Program-made: the position numbers and the translations under genes
Part shown: in pieces, positions 55,624 to 64,000 of the stretch
Layout of the letters: each line of letters opens with the position of its first letter
How positions within the stretch are numbered: position 1 is the stretch's first letter
Source: DASQZK01 sp963763215
Lineage (GTDB): Bacteria > Bacteroidota > Bacteroidia > Bacteroidales > GCA-2748055
Reading direction: 5' to 3'
Assembly (NCBI GenBank): GCA_963763215.1
Contig: CAVXNX010000031.1
Location: 1 to 64,000, forward strand
Length of the DNA: 64,000 bases
Notes under the pieces: generated by a model
The model's input: only the letters and a program-made list of their open reading frames with translations
Told to the model about the DNA's origin: nothing
Database searches by the model: none

Positions 55624-55651
55624 AAAACCGGGAAATTTCCCGGTTTTTTTT
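55624..55651 (+). terminator. Rho-independent terminator
   Basis: AAAACCGGGAAA pairs with TTTCCCGGTTTT and is followed by more T (eight in all). It ends the small barrel gene. Confidence 0.85.
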
Positions 55652-55672
55652 GTCCTCACCTTGCATGGATCC

Positions 55673-55711
55673 AAAAAAAAGGGCCTTCTTCCTTCGAAGA
55701 AAACCCTTTTC
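55673..55711 (-). terminator. probable terminator for the leftward core genes
   Basis: Read on the - strand: AAAAGGG, TTTTCTTC, a GAAG loop, GAAGAAGG, CCCTTTTTTTT. It is a two-part stem followed by eight T. It lies 270 bases after the rfaE1 stop and could be the end of the priA-rfaE1 transcript. Confidence 0.6.
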
Positions 55712-55981
55712 CAACCTGAGACTATTTCCCCAAAAATAAACCTAAAAAAACAATGCATCTACTCGCACACGCTATTGAATTATACAGATTTATCACTAAA
55801 ACTGCCTCATTAAAACGCCTTGCGTACCCTTGAAATAGAGAACAGTAGTCGATTCACATTCTTTATCTTAGACATATGCAACTTACATCAAAAAAAGGCT
55901 GAAGTCAACTGAATTCAGTCTAAATAAATATTAAATAAAAAAGAGGAATGCCAGGTGAATCCAGCATTGACAATGACTGGA
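55712..55981. other. AT-rich 3' region of the leftward core block
   Basis: Between the hairpin at 55673-55711 and the rfaE1 stop. No ORF or RNA gene is recognised. An imperfect inverted repeat GGCTGAAG...CTGAATTCAGTC lies near 55,897-55,921. Confidence 0.4.
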
Positions 55982-57013
55982 TCAGTGGCCTTTAATGGCG
56001 TGGGCGTTTATATCGTCATGCAAAATGACTTCGGCTTCTTTGCGTAATTGATGCGGGTTTACAGGCACCACGCCGGGGTGTTCGCAGACCTGTCCGCCTG
56101 CAAGATTGGAAAGAATGGCCGTATGAAGGGCGGGCAGATTTTCTCCCGTACAAAGGGCAGCGAGACTGATGACGGTGTCCCCGGCCCCGGATACATCAGC
56201 GACATCACGGACTGCGGCGGGAATATGCAGGCACTCTTTCCCTTCGGTGATCATAATCCCCTGTTCGGAGAGGGTGACCATCACCTGGTTGTGGTTGCCC
56301 TTTTTCCGGAGGGCCATGATGGCCGATGCAATTTCCTGAAGCTGGTCCTTTCCAAGATCAGCCTTCATCCCCTCGTTCAGCTCTTTGAAATTGGGCTTAA
56401 AAAGCGTCGTGTTTTTGAAATGGAGGAAGTTTCGCTTTTTCGGATCGACCAGCACAGGGATGTCCAGGCTGTTGGCCAGGGCGACCACATGGTCGATCAG
56501 GTCTGGCGTCACCACGCCTTTGTCGTAATCCTGGAAGATGATGGAATGAATGTTTTTATCCTCGATAAAGCTGGAAATGAATTCAAGCATTTTCTCTCCG
56601 GCCCAGGGGGACACCGGCAGATCCGTTTCTTCGTCAACCCTGAGCAGGTGCTGGTTCCCGCTGATGATGCGGGTTTTCTGGGTTGTCATCCGTTCCTGGT
56701 CGACCAGGATGCCCACATCACTGAGATTCTGTTCGCTGAGAAGGCTGAGGAATTCCTGTCCCCTGACGTCACTGCCGATCACTGAGCAGAGGATCGGCAC
56801 GGCTCCCATGGCTTTGATATTCAGGGCAACGTTGGCCGCCCCGCCCAGCCTTTTCTCGCCGGAGATATCGGAAACCACGGGAACAGGGGCTTCGGGAGAG
56901 ATCCGCCTCACACGGCCCCAGAGATAGGAATCGATCATGACATCCCCGATAATGAGGATTTTCTGGCGGGTGAAATTGGCAAAGAGCTTATCCAGGTCGA
57001 GTGCATCGGGCAT
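55982..57013 (-). CDS. rfaE1: D-glycero-beta-D-manno-heptose-7-phosphate kinase (RfaE domain I)
   Basis: An intact 343-residue PfkB-family kinase that phosphorylates heptose-7-phosphate at C1 in ADP-heptose synthesis for the LPS inner core. N-terminal ILIIGDVMIDSYLWGRVRRI and SPEAPVPVV with GGAANVALNIKAMGA give the substrate-binding half. The catalytic GAGD is in ADVSGAGDTVISLAAL near the C-terminus. It stops after the kinase domain, so the cytidylyltransferase half present in fused HldE proteins is missing and must be encoded elsewhere. It lies 39 bases downstream of priA and has a candidate promoter box of its own in that gap. Other PfkB sugar kinases are an alternative, but the 'SPEAPVPVV' segment is specific to this group. 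Confidence 0.88.
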   Translation of the reverse strand: MPDALDLDKLFANFTRQKILIIGDVMIDSYLWGRVRRISPEAPVPVVSDISGEKRLGGAANVALNIKAMGAVPILCSVIGSDVRGQEFLSLLSEQNLSDVGILVDQERMTTQKTRIISGNQHLLRVDEETDLPVSPWAGEKMLEFISSFIEDKNIHSIIFQDYDKGVVTPDLIDHVVALANSLDIPVLVDPKKRNFLHFKNTTLFKPNFKELNEGMKADLGKDQLQEIASAIMALRKKGNHNQVMVTLSEQGIMITEGKECLHIPAAVRDVADVSGAGDTVISLAALCTGENLPALHTAILSNLAGGQVCEHPGVVPVNPHQLRKEAEVILHDDINAHAIKGH

Positions 57014-57039
57014 ATCGGGAACGATTTTTAATATTCCGA

Positions 57040-57047
57040 CAAAGATA
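57040..57047 (-). promoter_or_regulatory. candidate -7 promoter box for rfaE1
   Basis: On the - strand, TATCTTTG (exact TAnnTTTG) lies 27 bases before the rfaE1 ATG. TTG elements lie 16 and 22 bases upstream, neither at the ideal 19-21, so the call is moderate. Confidence 0.4.
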
Positions 57048-57052
57048 AAGGA

Positions 57053-59520
57053 TTACATCGGATCAACATCAATGATCAATCTTACTTTTTTGAAGCTGTT
57101 CGCCCTGGCTGCATTCATCGATGGCCTCCTGCAGCAATCCCCTGGCCCTGGCAAACGATGACTTTTTCTCCACCTTGAGAAGGATCTGGTTCAGGTATTG
57201 GTTCTTCACCCGGCCCACGAGCGGCGGCTGGGGCCCGAGAACCCGTCTCCCGAAAACCGATCTCAGTTTTTGCGCCAGTTCTCCGGCTGCGTTATCGGCA
57301 TCTTCCTTCTCCTTGGCCCGGATGACAAGGCGGATCATCCGCACGAACGGCGGGTATGCAAAGGTCTGGCGTTCGGCAATCTGGTCCCTGTAGAGCCCTT
57401 CGTAATCATTGTTGATCACATAACGGATCACCGGGTGCACCGGATCGGAGGTCTGGATGATCACCTTCCCCCGTTCATTTTTCCTTCCGGCCCTGCCGCT
57501 GACCTGGGCCATAAGCTGGTAACTCCGTTCAAAGGCCCTGAAATCGGGATAATTGAGCATCTGGTCCGCATTGAGGATCCCGACCAGGGCGACGTTCCCG
57601 AAATCCAGTCCTTTGGACAGCATCTGTGTCCCCACCAGGATGTCAAACTTCCCCGAGGCAAAACCCCCGAGGATCTTTTCATAGGACTTCCGTGACCGGG
57701 AGGTGTCGAGATCCAGGCGGGCCACCCGGGCGCCGGGAACATGCAACGCGATCTCATCCTCAACGAGCTCGGTGCCAAATCCCCGGGTGGTCAGTCCGGT
57801 ACTGTGGCATTCAGGGCACTGATGGGGAATATTCGCCGAATAGCCGCAGTAGTGACAGATCAACCGGTTCTCATACCGGTGGTAGGTGAGGCTGACATCA
57901 CACTTTTCGCATCGCGGGATCCAGCCGCAGGTGTTGCATTGAAGGAAGGAAGAATAACCCCGCCGGTTCTGGAACAGGATGACCTGTTTGCCGGCCCGGA
58001 GGGTCTCCCCGACCGCATCCAGCAGGAGAGGGGTGAAGACGGATCTCATCTCCCGTTTTTTTCGCGATTTCTTCACATCCGCCACAAGGATTTCGGGCAT
58101 CATCACCTCACCGATACCTTCCCCGGAGGCTGAACAGGGCATATTTCCGGTTCATGCAGTTGGTGAAGGTTTCCACCGAAGGGGTGGCGGTACCCATCAG
58201 GACCCGGGCATTGTGCATGGAGGCGAGGACAACAGCAGCATCCCTGGCATGGTATCGCGGGGCAGGGTCGCCCTGTTTGAATGTATTCTCATGTTCCTCG
58301 TCCACAATGATGAGTCCAAGATGATCAAAAGGAAGGAAGATCGCTGAGCGGACCCCGAGGATCAGCCGGAATGGCTTCGCTCCCTTTTGCTGAAGGCGCA
58401 GGTAGATCTCCACCCGCTCGGAATCGCTGAATTTGCTGTGATAGACCCCGATGTCATCACCGAAAACACGCTGAAGGCGCTCGACGATCTGCGAGGTGAG
58501 AGCGATTTCGGGCAGCAGGTAAAGGACCTGCCGTCCCTCATCGAGGTATTTGCGGATCAGGTGAATGTATATTTCCGTTTTTCCACTCGACGTGACTCCG
58601 TGGAGAAGGGCGACATTCTTCTCCCGGAAGGCTTCGAGGATACCCTTCAAAGCTGCGGCCTGTTCCTCGTTGAGAGGGTAAGGTTCGTTCACCTTCCCGG
58701 TGTATTCTTCCAGCCTTGCGGTCTCTTTTTCGGTCCGGACCAGGATCTTTTTGCGGAGGAGGGCATGGATCAACGACATGTCAAATCGGCCCCGCAACGA
58801 TGAAAGCGGAATTTCAGCCGGTACGATCTCTTCGTCATCGGTGAGGGAAAGACGGATTATTTCGTGGAGGACTTCCTGCTGGCGTTGCGCCCGGGCAAGC
58901 TTATCGAGAGCCGAATTCAGCCTCCCGTTGTCGCACAGGTCCGGGCTGAGACTGACGAAGGCTTCCTTCCGGGGCTTATAACTCTCCCTCATTTGCTCCT
59001 CCAGGTAGACGGCGCCTTCTTCCATCAGCTTCCGAAGTGTCCGGTGGACAGACTTATGCCCGCTTACCCGGCTGAGATCGCCGACAGAAATACCGTTGTT
59101 TTCGGACGCCACACGCAGGAGAAGACGGCTGTTTTCATCGGCTTCGCCGTCATAAAAGGGATTCACGATGATCCGCGATTCACTTTCGAGTTTAAGTCCC
59201 GCCGGCAGCGCGGCTTTATAGATTTCCCCCGGCGTACACATGTAGTAATCGGCCATCCAGTCCCAAAAACGAAACTGGAGGTCGTTGATGAGCGGAAGGT
59301 CGTCGAGAACTTCCAGGATGTCCTTGGCCTGGCCGGTCTCCGGCGGTGTCTGATGCAGGCTTCGGACCAGACCCGTATACATCCTCCTCTGTCCGAACTG
59401 GACGATCACCCGGCATCCTGTTTTCACCCCCGGACGCAAATGGGCGGGCACACGGTAGGTGTAGAGTTGCCGCATGGGCAGGGGGAGAATGACTCCGGCG
59501 TATAATTGTCCTTCCTTCAT
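57053..59520 (-). CDS. priA: primosomal protein N' (replication restart helicase), frameshifted
   Basis: About 822 codons encoding the PriA helicase that restarts stalled forks. N-terminal piece: LPMRQLYTYRVPAHL, Walker A LLHGVTSSGKTEIYI, the helicase segment LLPEIALTSQIVERLQ, and the DEAH-like box VDEEHENTFKQ with PRYHARDAA. C-terminal piece: the zinc-binding cysteines CNTCGWIPRCEKC and CHYCGY...CPEC, then GTQMLSKGLDFGNVALVG and QVSGRAGRKNERGKVIIQT. One extra base near 58,130 breaks the gene in two. A second near 57,085 hides the true end, which reads KVRLIIDVDPM with the stop at 57053-57055, as expected for PriA. Being an essential-type gene, its breaks point to sequencing error. Confidence 0.92.
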
Positions 59521-59593
59521 TCGTCAGCTGAACGGGTATCCCGGTAAAGTTAATGATTTGCCGGTGAAAGCGGAAACCGCCGTCTGCATCAAT

Positions 59594-59640
59594 GAAAAAG
59601 CTCCCGGGTCATCCCTGTTCTGCGGGATCATTCCGGGAGC
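59594..59640 (-). terminator. terminator after pfkA
   Basis: On the - strand GCTCCCGG pairs with CCGGGAGC, with an inner GATCCC/GGGATG stem, followed by TTTTTC. It starts 17 bases after the pfkA stop. Confidence 0.8.
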
Positions 59641-59657
59641 CGTGAGGTTTTCAGGAA

Positions 59658-60641
59658 TCAGACCGACAGGATCTCGGCCATTTCGAGGATGGAGGAATCG
59701 ATGTTCTTGTGCATCTTGATCACCTTGCTGAAGGGCACATTGACGATCTCACTGTCTTTCAGCCCGATCATCACGCTTTTCTGATCATCAAGGAGGGCAT
59801 CGACGGCATAGTACCCGAATTTGCTGGCGGTGACCCGGTCAAAGGCTGAAGGGGTTCCGCCCCGCTGGATATGCCCAAGGATGGATACCCTGACATCGTA
59901 TTCCGTAAAGTCTTCCTTGACCTTATCGGCGATGGCCATAGCCCCGCCTTCTTCATCGCCTTCGGCAACGATGATGAGGTTACTCGATTTTTTCCGTTTA
60001 AAATCCTTTTCCAGGAAGTTTTTGAGTGTGGCCGCCTGGTTTTTCACTTCGGGAATGAAAATGGCTTCAGCGCCGCAGGCAATGCCGCTGTGAACGGCGA
60101 TAAAACCGGCATCGCGGCCCATGACTTCGATAAAGAAGAGCCTGTTGTGACTACTGGCCGTGTCGCGGATCTTATCCACGGCTTCCACCACGGTATTCAG
60201 CGCCGTGTCGTAACCGATGGTGTAGTCCGTGCCGTAAATATCATTGTCGATGGTTCCCGGGATACCGATGAATGGAATGTCGTAGTATTCATCACAGAAA
60301 ATCCTGGCTCCGGTGAGAGAGCCGTCACCCCCGATAACGACAACAGCATCGATGCCTTCTTTTTTAAGATTGTCGTAGGCCATCTTCCGGCCTGCGGGAG
60401 TGCGGAATTCCTGGCTCCTGGCCGTTTTCAGAATCGTCCCACCGCGCTGGATGATATCACTGACGCTGTATGACCTGAGTTCTTTGAAGTGACCGTGGAT
60501 CATCCCATGGTATCCATGCCTGATGCCGACAACCTGCATCTTGTGAAATATGGCAGCACGGACGACTGCCCTGATGGCCGCATTCATGCCGGGAGCATCA
60601 CCCCCCGATGTAAGCACTCCGATGCGTTTGATTTTTCCCAT
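59658..60641 (-). CDS. pfkA: ATP-dependent 6-phosphofructokinase
   Basis: An intact 327-residue enzyme that phosphorylates fructose-6-phosphate in glycolysis. Motifs: TSGGDAPGMNAAIRAVVR at the N-terminus, GGDGS at residues 104-108 (typical of ATP use, where PPi-dependent enzymes have GGDDS), the catalytic PGTIDNDIYGTDYTIGYDTA, EVMGRDAGFIA and LGHIQRGGTPSAFDR. Length is normal for bacterial PfkA. It lies between ispH and priA on the - strand and has a terminator and a probable promoter of its own, so it is likely a single-gene transcript. Confidence 0.95.
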   Translation of the reverse strand: MGKIKRIGVLTSGGDAPGMNAAIRAVVRAAIFHKMQVVGIRHGYHGMIHGHFKELRSYSVSDIIQRGGTILKTARSQEFRTPAGRKMAYDNLKKEGIDAVVVIGGDGSLTGARIFCDEYYDIPFIGIPGTIDNDIYGTDYTIGYDTALNTVVEAVDKIRDTASSHNRLFFIEVMGRDAGFIAVHSGIACGAEAIFIPEVKNQAATLKNFLEKDFKRKKSSNLIIVAEGDEEGGAMAIADKVKEDFTEYDVRVSILGHIQRGGTPSAFDRVTASKFGYYAVDALLDDQKSVMIGLKDSEIVNVPFSKVIKMHKNIDSSILEMAEILSV

Positions 60642-60694
60642 TTAGAGTTGTTTAAAGCGTTCTGCAGATGCTGATCTGACTTTTATTAAGGGTG

Positions 60695-60726
60695 CAAAGT
60701 AAATTCAAAAAAAAATTCTCTCACAA
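60695..60726 (-). promoter_or_regulatory. probable pfkA promoter
   Basis: On the - strand TTG (60726-60724), a 21-base T-rich spacer and TTACTTTG (60702-60695, one mismatch to TAnnTTTG). It lies 54 bases before the pfkA ATG. Confidence 0.4.
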
Positions 60727-60746
60727 TAATCCCCTTTCTTTTTTCT

Positions 60747-61655
60747 TTAATTCCCGGACATCGATCTCACCTTTTCCGCCACCTCTTCGAGGAGCCATCC
60801 CGGCGTCGACGTGGCCCCACAAATTCCTGCTTTAGAGGCATTTGCAAGCCACTCGTCCTTCAGCTCCTCCGGGCCGGAAACCAGGTAACTCCGCGAGTTG
60901 ACCGACCTGCACACATCGAAGAGGACGCGGCCGTTCGAACTCTTCTTGCCGGCGACAAAGATCACGACATCATTTTCCAAGGCGAATTTCCGGATGCCGG
61001 GCTGCCGGTGAGAAATATGCCGGCAGATGGTATTGTTGACCCGGAGGGCAAAGCCCGTTTTCCCCTTCTGCTCCAGGCGTTCTTCCAGCTGTTCCCGGAT
61101 CCTGTTGAAACCATCGGTGTCCATGGTCGTTTGTGAGTAGAGGCTCACCTCACCGGCCAGCGACAGATCCTTCAGCCGTTCCGGATCGGAGATGACAATG
61201 GCGTTGTTTTCCGTTTGCCCGGTCAGACCGACCACCTCCGGATGATCCGTCTTGCCGTAGATGATGATCTGGCTGTCCTTTTCGCGGGTTTCATAATTTT
61301 GTCGGATTTTTTGCTGAAGTTTCCTCACGATGGGGCAGGTGCCATCGACCAGCTCAATGTTGTTCTCTTCGGCGATCCGGTAGGTCTCGGGGGGTTCGCC
61401 ATGGGCCCTGATGAGCACCCTGACATGATGGAGACGGTGCAGATCCTCCTTTTCAATAAAGATAATGCCTTTGGCGATGAGCCGTTTCACTTCACTCTCA
61501 TTGTGGACAATCTGCCCGAGGCAGTACAATTTCTCCCCTGCGTCGAGGATTTCCTCAGCCATCCGGATGACACGCGTCACCCCAAAACAAAATCCCGATT
61601 TCTCTTCAATGCGTACGTCCACGTTCAAGACTGATTTAACAGGTTCCGGAACCAT
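60747..61655 (-). CDS. ispH: 4-hydroxy-3-methylbut-2-enyl diphosphate reductase
   Basis: An intact enzyme of the last MEP-pathway step, producing IPP and DMAPP with a 4Fe-4S cluster. The three cluster cysteines are C23 (SGFCFGVTR), C107 (DGTCPIVRKL) and C211 (NNTICRHISHRQ), numbered from the ATG at 61655. His residues in QIVHNESEV and RAHGEPPE and the segment SQTTMDTDGF match the active site. The C-terminus has AGICGATSTPGWLLEEV. The ATG at 61655 overlaps the cmk end by 31 bases. A TTG at 61628, in frame and overlapping the cmk stop (TTGA), is the alternative start and would give MNVDVRIEEKSGFCFG. Translation is coupled to cmk either way. Confidence 0.93.
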   Translation of the reverse strand: MVPEPVKSVLNVDVRIEEKSGFCFGVTRVIRMAEEILDAGEKLYCLGQIVHNESEVKRLIAKGIIFIEKEDLHRLHHVRVLIRAHGEPPETYRIAEENNIELVDGTCPIVRKLQQKIRQNYETREKDSQIIIYGKTDHPEVVGLTGQTENNAIVISDPERLKDLSLAGEVSLYSQTTMDTDGFNRIREQLEERLEQKGKTGFALRVNNTICRHISHRQPGIRKFALENDVVIFVAGKKSSNGRVLFDVCRSVNSRSYLVSGPEELKDEWLANASKAGICGATSTPGWLLEEVAEKVRSMSGN

Positions 61656-62321
61656 TCCAACTGTTCATCGACATTCATATGACTGTTATCCAGAACGATG
61701 GCATCGTCAGCTTTCTTTAACGGGCTGATGCGACCGTGTTTCATCGATACGGTCACGTTCCCTGATATTGTTCTCCACCTCTCCGATGCTGGCCTCGATG
61801 CCTTTTTCCTGGAGCTCACGGAAACGGCGCTCAGCCCTGATGCGAGGGTCGGCCGTCATGAAAATTTTCAGGTCGGCATCAGGAAAAACCACGGTACCGA
61901 TATCCCTGCCATCCATCACCACGCCTCCCTTGCCGCCGATGGCACGCTGGAGGGCGACCATCTTCTCCCGGACCTTACCGATCTTACTCACCGGACTGAC
62001 CTGCCCGGAGACGTTCATGCTCCGGATTTCATCCTCAACCACACGGCCGTTCAGCCGCACCACATACCCGCCATCTTTTCCCTCACGGACAAAATCGATG
62101 GTTACGCTTTCCAGCGATTTAACCAGGCCGGCCTCATCAACTTTCCCGTCTTTCACCAGGCCGTGCTCAATGCCGAAAAGCGTGAATGCCCGGTACATGG
62201 CGCCACTGTCGATATAGATATATCCGAGTTCATCGGCGATCTGTCGTGCAAATGTACTTTTTCCGCAGGACGAATAGCCGTCGACAGCGATAATCAGTGC
62301 TTTTTTATCATCAGTTGGCAT
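61625..62321 (-). CDS. cmk: cytidylate kinase, one frameshift
   Basis: About 232 codons. Phosphorylates CMP/dCMP. P-loop: IAVDGYSSCGKSTFARQIAD, then YIDSGAMYRAFTLFGIEHG, VVMDGRDIGTVVFPDADLKI and the lid arginines in RAERRFRELQ. The frame breaks near 61,740 inside RERDRID. One extra base there restores HGRISPLKKADDAIVLDNSH and MNVDEQLEWFRNLLNQS, the normal family end, with the stop at 61625. It overlaps ispH. The order porQ-cmk-ispH is also known from Porphyromonas (recalled). Confidence 0.92.
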
Positions 62322-62498
62322 GAAGGACCGGTTTAGTGCTCCGGCGACAGGGGAACTGCCGATCCGGAAAATGGAACTCTGCCGGAATGTCCGGTCAGAT
62401 GTCCGGGTCTCTGACCCGGCGCTGCAAAATTAAGAAAATTATGGTGATCAACGACCGGGACCGGGATGAATGATCATTTACGCCATGCCGGTCAGCCC

Positions 62499-63566
62499 TC
62501 ACCGGTTGGCTTTGTGGTAAAAATCGGAGAGATTGGTGCTGAGTGAAAAATGATTTGACCCACCGGCAAGGTGATAAGTGGCCCGGCCATAGCTGAAGCG
62601 GAACCTCGAAATCTTGATTCCGAATCCCCACGAGAATCCCACCATGCCCGGCCGGGGAATAATTTTCATTTCCTGCCGCCGCTGGTAATTATATCCCAGG
62701 TCAACGTAGAAGTTTTTGCCGGGGATGAATTCCAGTCCGAAGATGGTGTGCCGCATCAGGTTATCGCTGAAGGTCTCCAGCCTGCTCCTTTTGACCTCCG
62801 CATTTGCCACCGGATCGTAGATTGTCGAATTGTCAAGGACACTCGTATAGGCCAGGTTCCACACCTGGAGCTGCTGGAAGCAGACCGAAAAACGGAACGG
62901 CGCATGCGCCAGTTTCTGGGAAATCCCGGCCTGGATCTCAAAGGGAATGTGCTCCCGTTGTGCATTCCCGTAATAGGTCGTTAACTGCATCCCGATATTT
63001 CGCAACACCACGGCGGCGGCGAAAAGCGTGTGGGGGTTGTACCAGGTTGCGCCGATATCGGCGGCCAGACCCGCGGAATGGTAACTTTCAAAAATGCTGT
63101 AGATGGGTTTGAGATTCACCCCGACGGTCAGGAACGAGTCGATGGACCGGGAATACATCAGGTTCAGGGCATATTCGGAGGCCGTGAAGGTTGAACCGTT
63201 GCGTGTTCCGTCGACATCGGCATAGGGAAACTGACCGTAATTCACATAATGCATTCCGATGGCAAAGTTGCCGATGCTGTCGAAGCTGCGCGCGTAAGAA
63301 GCATATCCGTATTTGATATCGGCGAAATATCCCACATAATTCAGCACCAGCTGATTGCTCATATCGGCAGAGAGAAGTGAGGGATTATGAAAAGGAAGGT
63401 TGAGGTCGGGATCGGGGATGGCAATGGATTTTCCGCCTAAAGCCGCTACCCGTGCGGAATTCGGCTGATTAAGAAAGGCATAGGTATAGGTTCCTCCGAT
63501 CTGGGCGCAGACGGGCAGGAAAAACGGGAGAAACAGCAGGAGGGTTAGTGTTTTCCTTTTCATCAA
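62499..63566 (-). CDS. porQ: type IX secretion system protein PorQ
   Basis: An intact 355-residue outer-membrane beta-barrel of the FadL/PorV-like group. The signal peptide (TLLLFLPFFLPVCAQ) leads to GGTYTYAFLNQPNSARVAAL and GGKSIAIPDPDLNLPFHNPS, the characteristic PorQ opening. The rest has barrel strands such as YASYARSFDSIGNFAIGMHY and GLAADIGATWYNP, ending FRFSYGRATYHLAGGSNHFS. PorQ works in the T9SS attachment complex that handles cargo with the C-terminal sorting domain. Three such cargo genes are in this window. It precedes cmk and ispH on the - strand. Confidence 0.88.
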   Translation of the reverse strand: MMKRKTLTLLLFLPFFLPVCAQIGGTYTYAFLNQPNSARVAALGGKSIAIPDPDLNLPFHNPSLLSADMSNQLVLNYVGYFADIKYGYASYARSFDSIGNFAIGMHYVNYGQFPYADVDGTRNGSTFTASEYALNLMYSRSIDSFLTVGVNLKPIYSIFESYHSAGLAADIGATWYNPHTLFAAAVVLRNIGMQLTTYYGNAQREHIPFEIQAGISQKLAHAPFRFSVCFQQLQVWNLAYTSVLDNSTIYDPVANAEVKRSRLETFSDNLMRHTIFGLEFIPGKNFYVDLGYNYQRRQEMKIIPRPGMVGFSWGFGIKISRFRFSYGRATYHLAGGSNHFSLSTNLSDFYHKANR

Positions 63567-63586
63567 AAAACGGGTCGATTAGGGTT

Positions 63587-63617
63587 TAAACGTATAAAAA
63601 ATTGCTTTAGTGTCCAA
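63587..63617 (-). promoter_or_regulatory. probable porQ promoter
   Basis: On the - strand TTG (63617-63615), 20-base spacer, TACGTTTA (63594-63587), one mismatch to TAnnTTTG. It fits inside the 60-base gap between the glycosyltransferase and porQ. Confidence 0.5.
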
Positions 63618-63626
63618 TACTATAAT

Positions 63627-64000
63627 TCATGCATCAAGGAGCCGGGCGAATATTTCCGGCGCTTTTCCGCACCAGCTCCTAAATTCCTCCGTCGCGTTCC
63701 CCGGGCCTTTTGGAACGGGAGGCATTAGGCTCACCCGGTCCCTGACGACTGGCCAGCCCGGCTCTTTCGGCATCCACGGCATTGCAAAGCTGTTCGAAAT
63801 GTCGCGCCGACGGAAGAAGACGGATGGGTTTACCCAGGTATGCCGCCTCACAGACGGTTTCAAAACCGGCGGTGCAGATCACAGCCTGGGAGCCCGCCAT
63901 GTCCCTGACAAAGGCATCCCGGGAAGGCGGTGCCAGTGTCACGTTGGGAAGGGCGCCTGCAGGATGCCCGACATTCCCTGCATAAACGATCCAAGGCGTG
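63627..64000 (-). CDS. glycosyltransferase (MJ1255/VC2487-like), 3' part, frameshifted
   Basis: The C-terminal domain of a GT-B-type glycosyltransferase, cut by the window end. Readable: TPWIVYAGNVGHPAGALPN, DAFVRDMAGSQAVICTAGFE and TVCEAAYLGKPIRLLPSARH, followed by FEQLCNAVDAERAGLA. The 'aGFET..EA.yLGKP....P....EQ..NA' signature belongs to the PF13528-like group. One frame change near 63,740-63,760 leads to DRVSLMPPVPKGPGNATEEF and the end ARLLDA. Substrate unknown. Confidence 0.7.

Noticed and set aside
56048..56785. 245-residue ORF on the + strand
   Set aside because: It lies opposite rfaE1, which is intact and conserved.
62400..62420. Hairpin CCGGGTC/GACCCGG between cmk and porQ as a terminator
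   Set aside because: It has no T-run on either strand, so it is not a Rho-independent terminator. It could still be an RNA-processing or pausing site.

Overview
The window looks like a piece of a Bacteroidota chromosome, probably a free-living Bacteroidales-type organism. The evidence is SusC/SusD pairs, DUF1735-type surface lipoproteins, three proteins with type IX secretion (T9SS) C-terminal sorting domains, the T9SS gene porQ, and promoter boxes of the TTG-N19/21-TAnnTTTG type. No rRNA, tRNA, insertion sequence or CRISPR array was recognised.

Region 1-28.9 kb is an AT-richer accessory block, all on the + strand, that reads as a polysaccharide utilisation locus. In order it holds a SusD fragment, a SusC-like receptor, a second SusD, a DUF1735 lipoprotein, a T9SS purple-acid-phosphatase-like protein, a repetitive T9SS protein, a GH71/99-like hydrolase, a Gfo/Idh/MocA oxidoreductase, two more metallophosphoesterases, a beta-helix protein, two GH92 alpha-mannosidases, an FHS-type sugar transporter, a ROK sugar kinase and an 851-residue membrane-spanning regulator. 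The mix of alpha-mannosidases with three phosphoesterases suggests a phosphorylated alpha-mannan or phosphoglycan as substrate (inference).

At about 28,922 the base composition changes abruptly (sampled 60-base lines go from about 33-40% to 62-65% GC). The change falls exactly at the stop codon of the regulator and next to a headless DUF2249 domain. A 29.2-29.6 kb block of heptamer repeats follows. This may be an island edge or an assembly join.

Region 29.7-64 kb is GC-richer. It has a di-heme cytochrome c, a YD-repeat-like lipoprotein, an ABM-like small protein and a TonB-dependent receptor on the - strand. Next comes a cassette of a giant (about 3,180 residues) LamG/T9SS protein, a small lipoprotein and an OmpA-like protein. 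After it lie a DUF6544-like membrane protein, a GH31, a CDICGC outer-membrane protein, a GH2, a TonB-C protein and a small beta-barrel. The last 8 kb is a - strand core block: a glycosyltransferase, porQ, cmk, ispH, pfkA, priA and rfaE1.

About half of the genes are split by frameshifts, including the housekeeping genes priA and cmk. Most junctions that I traced in the right half look like single inserted bases, so I read them mainly as sequencing error, not decay. Coordinates of broken genes are given as the whole reconstructed locus.
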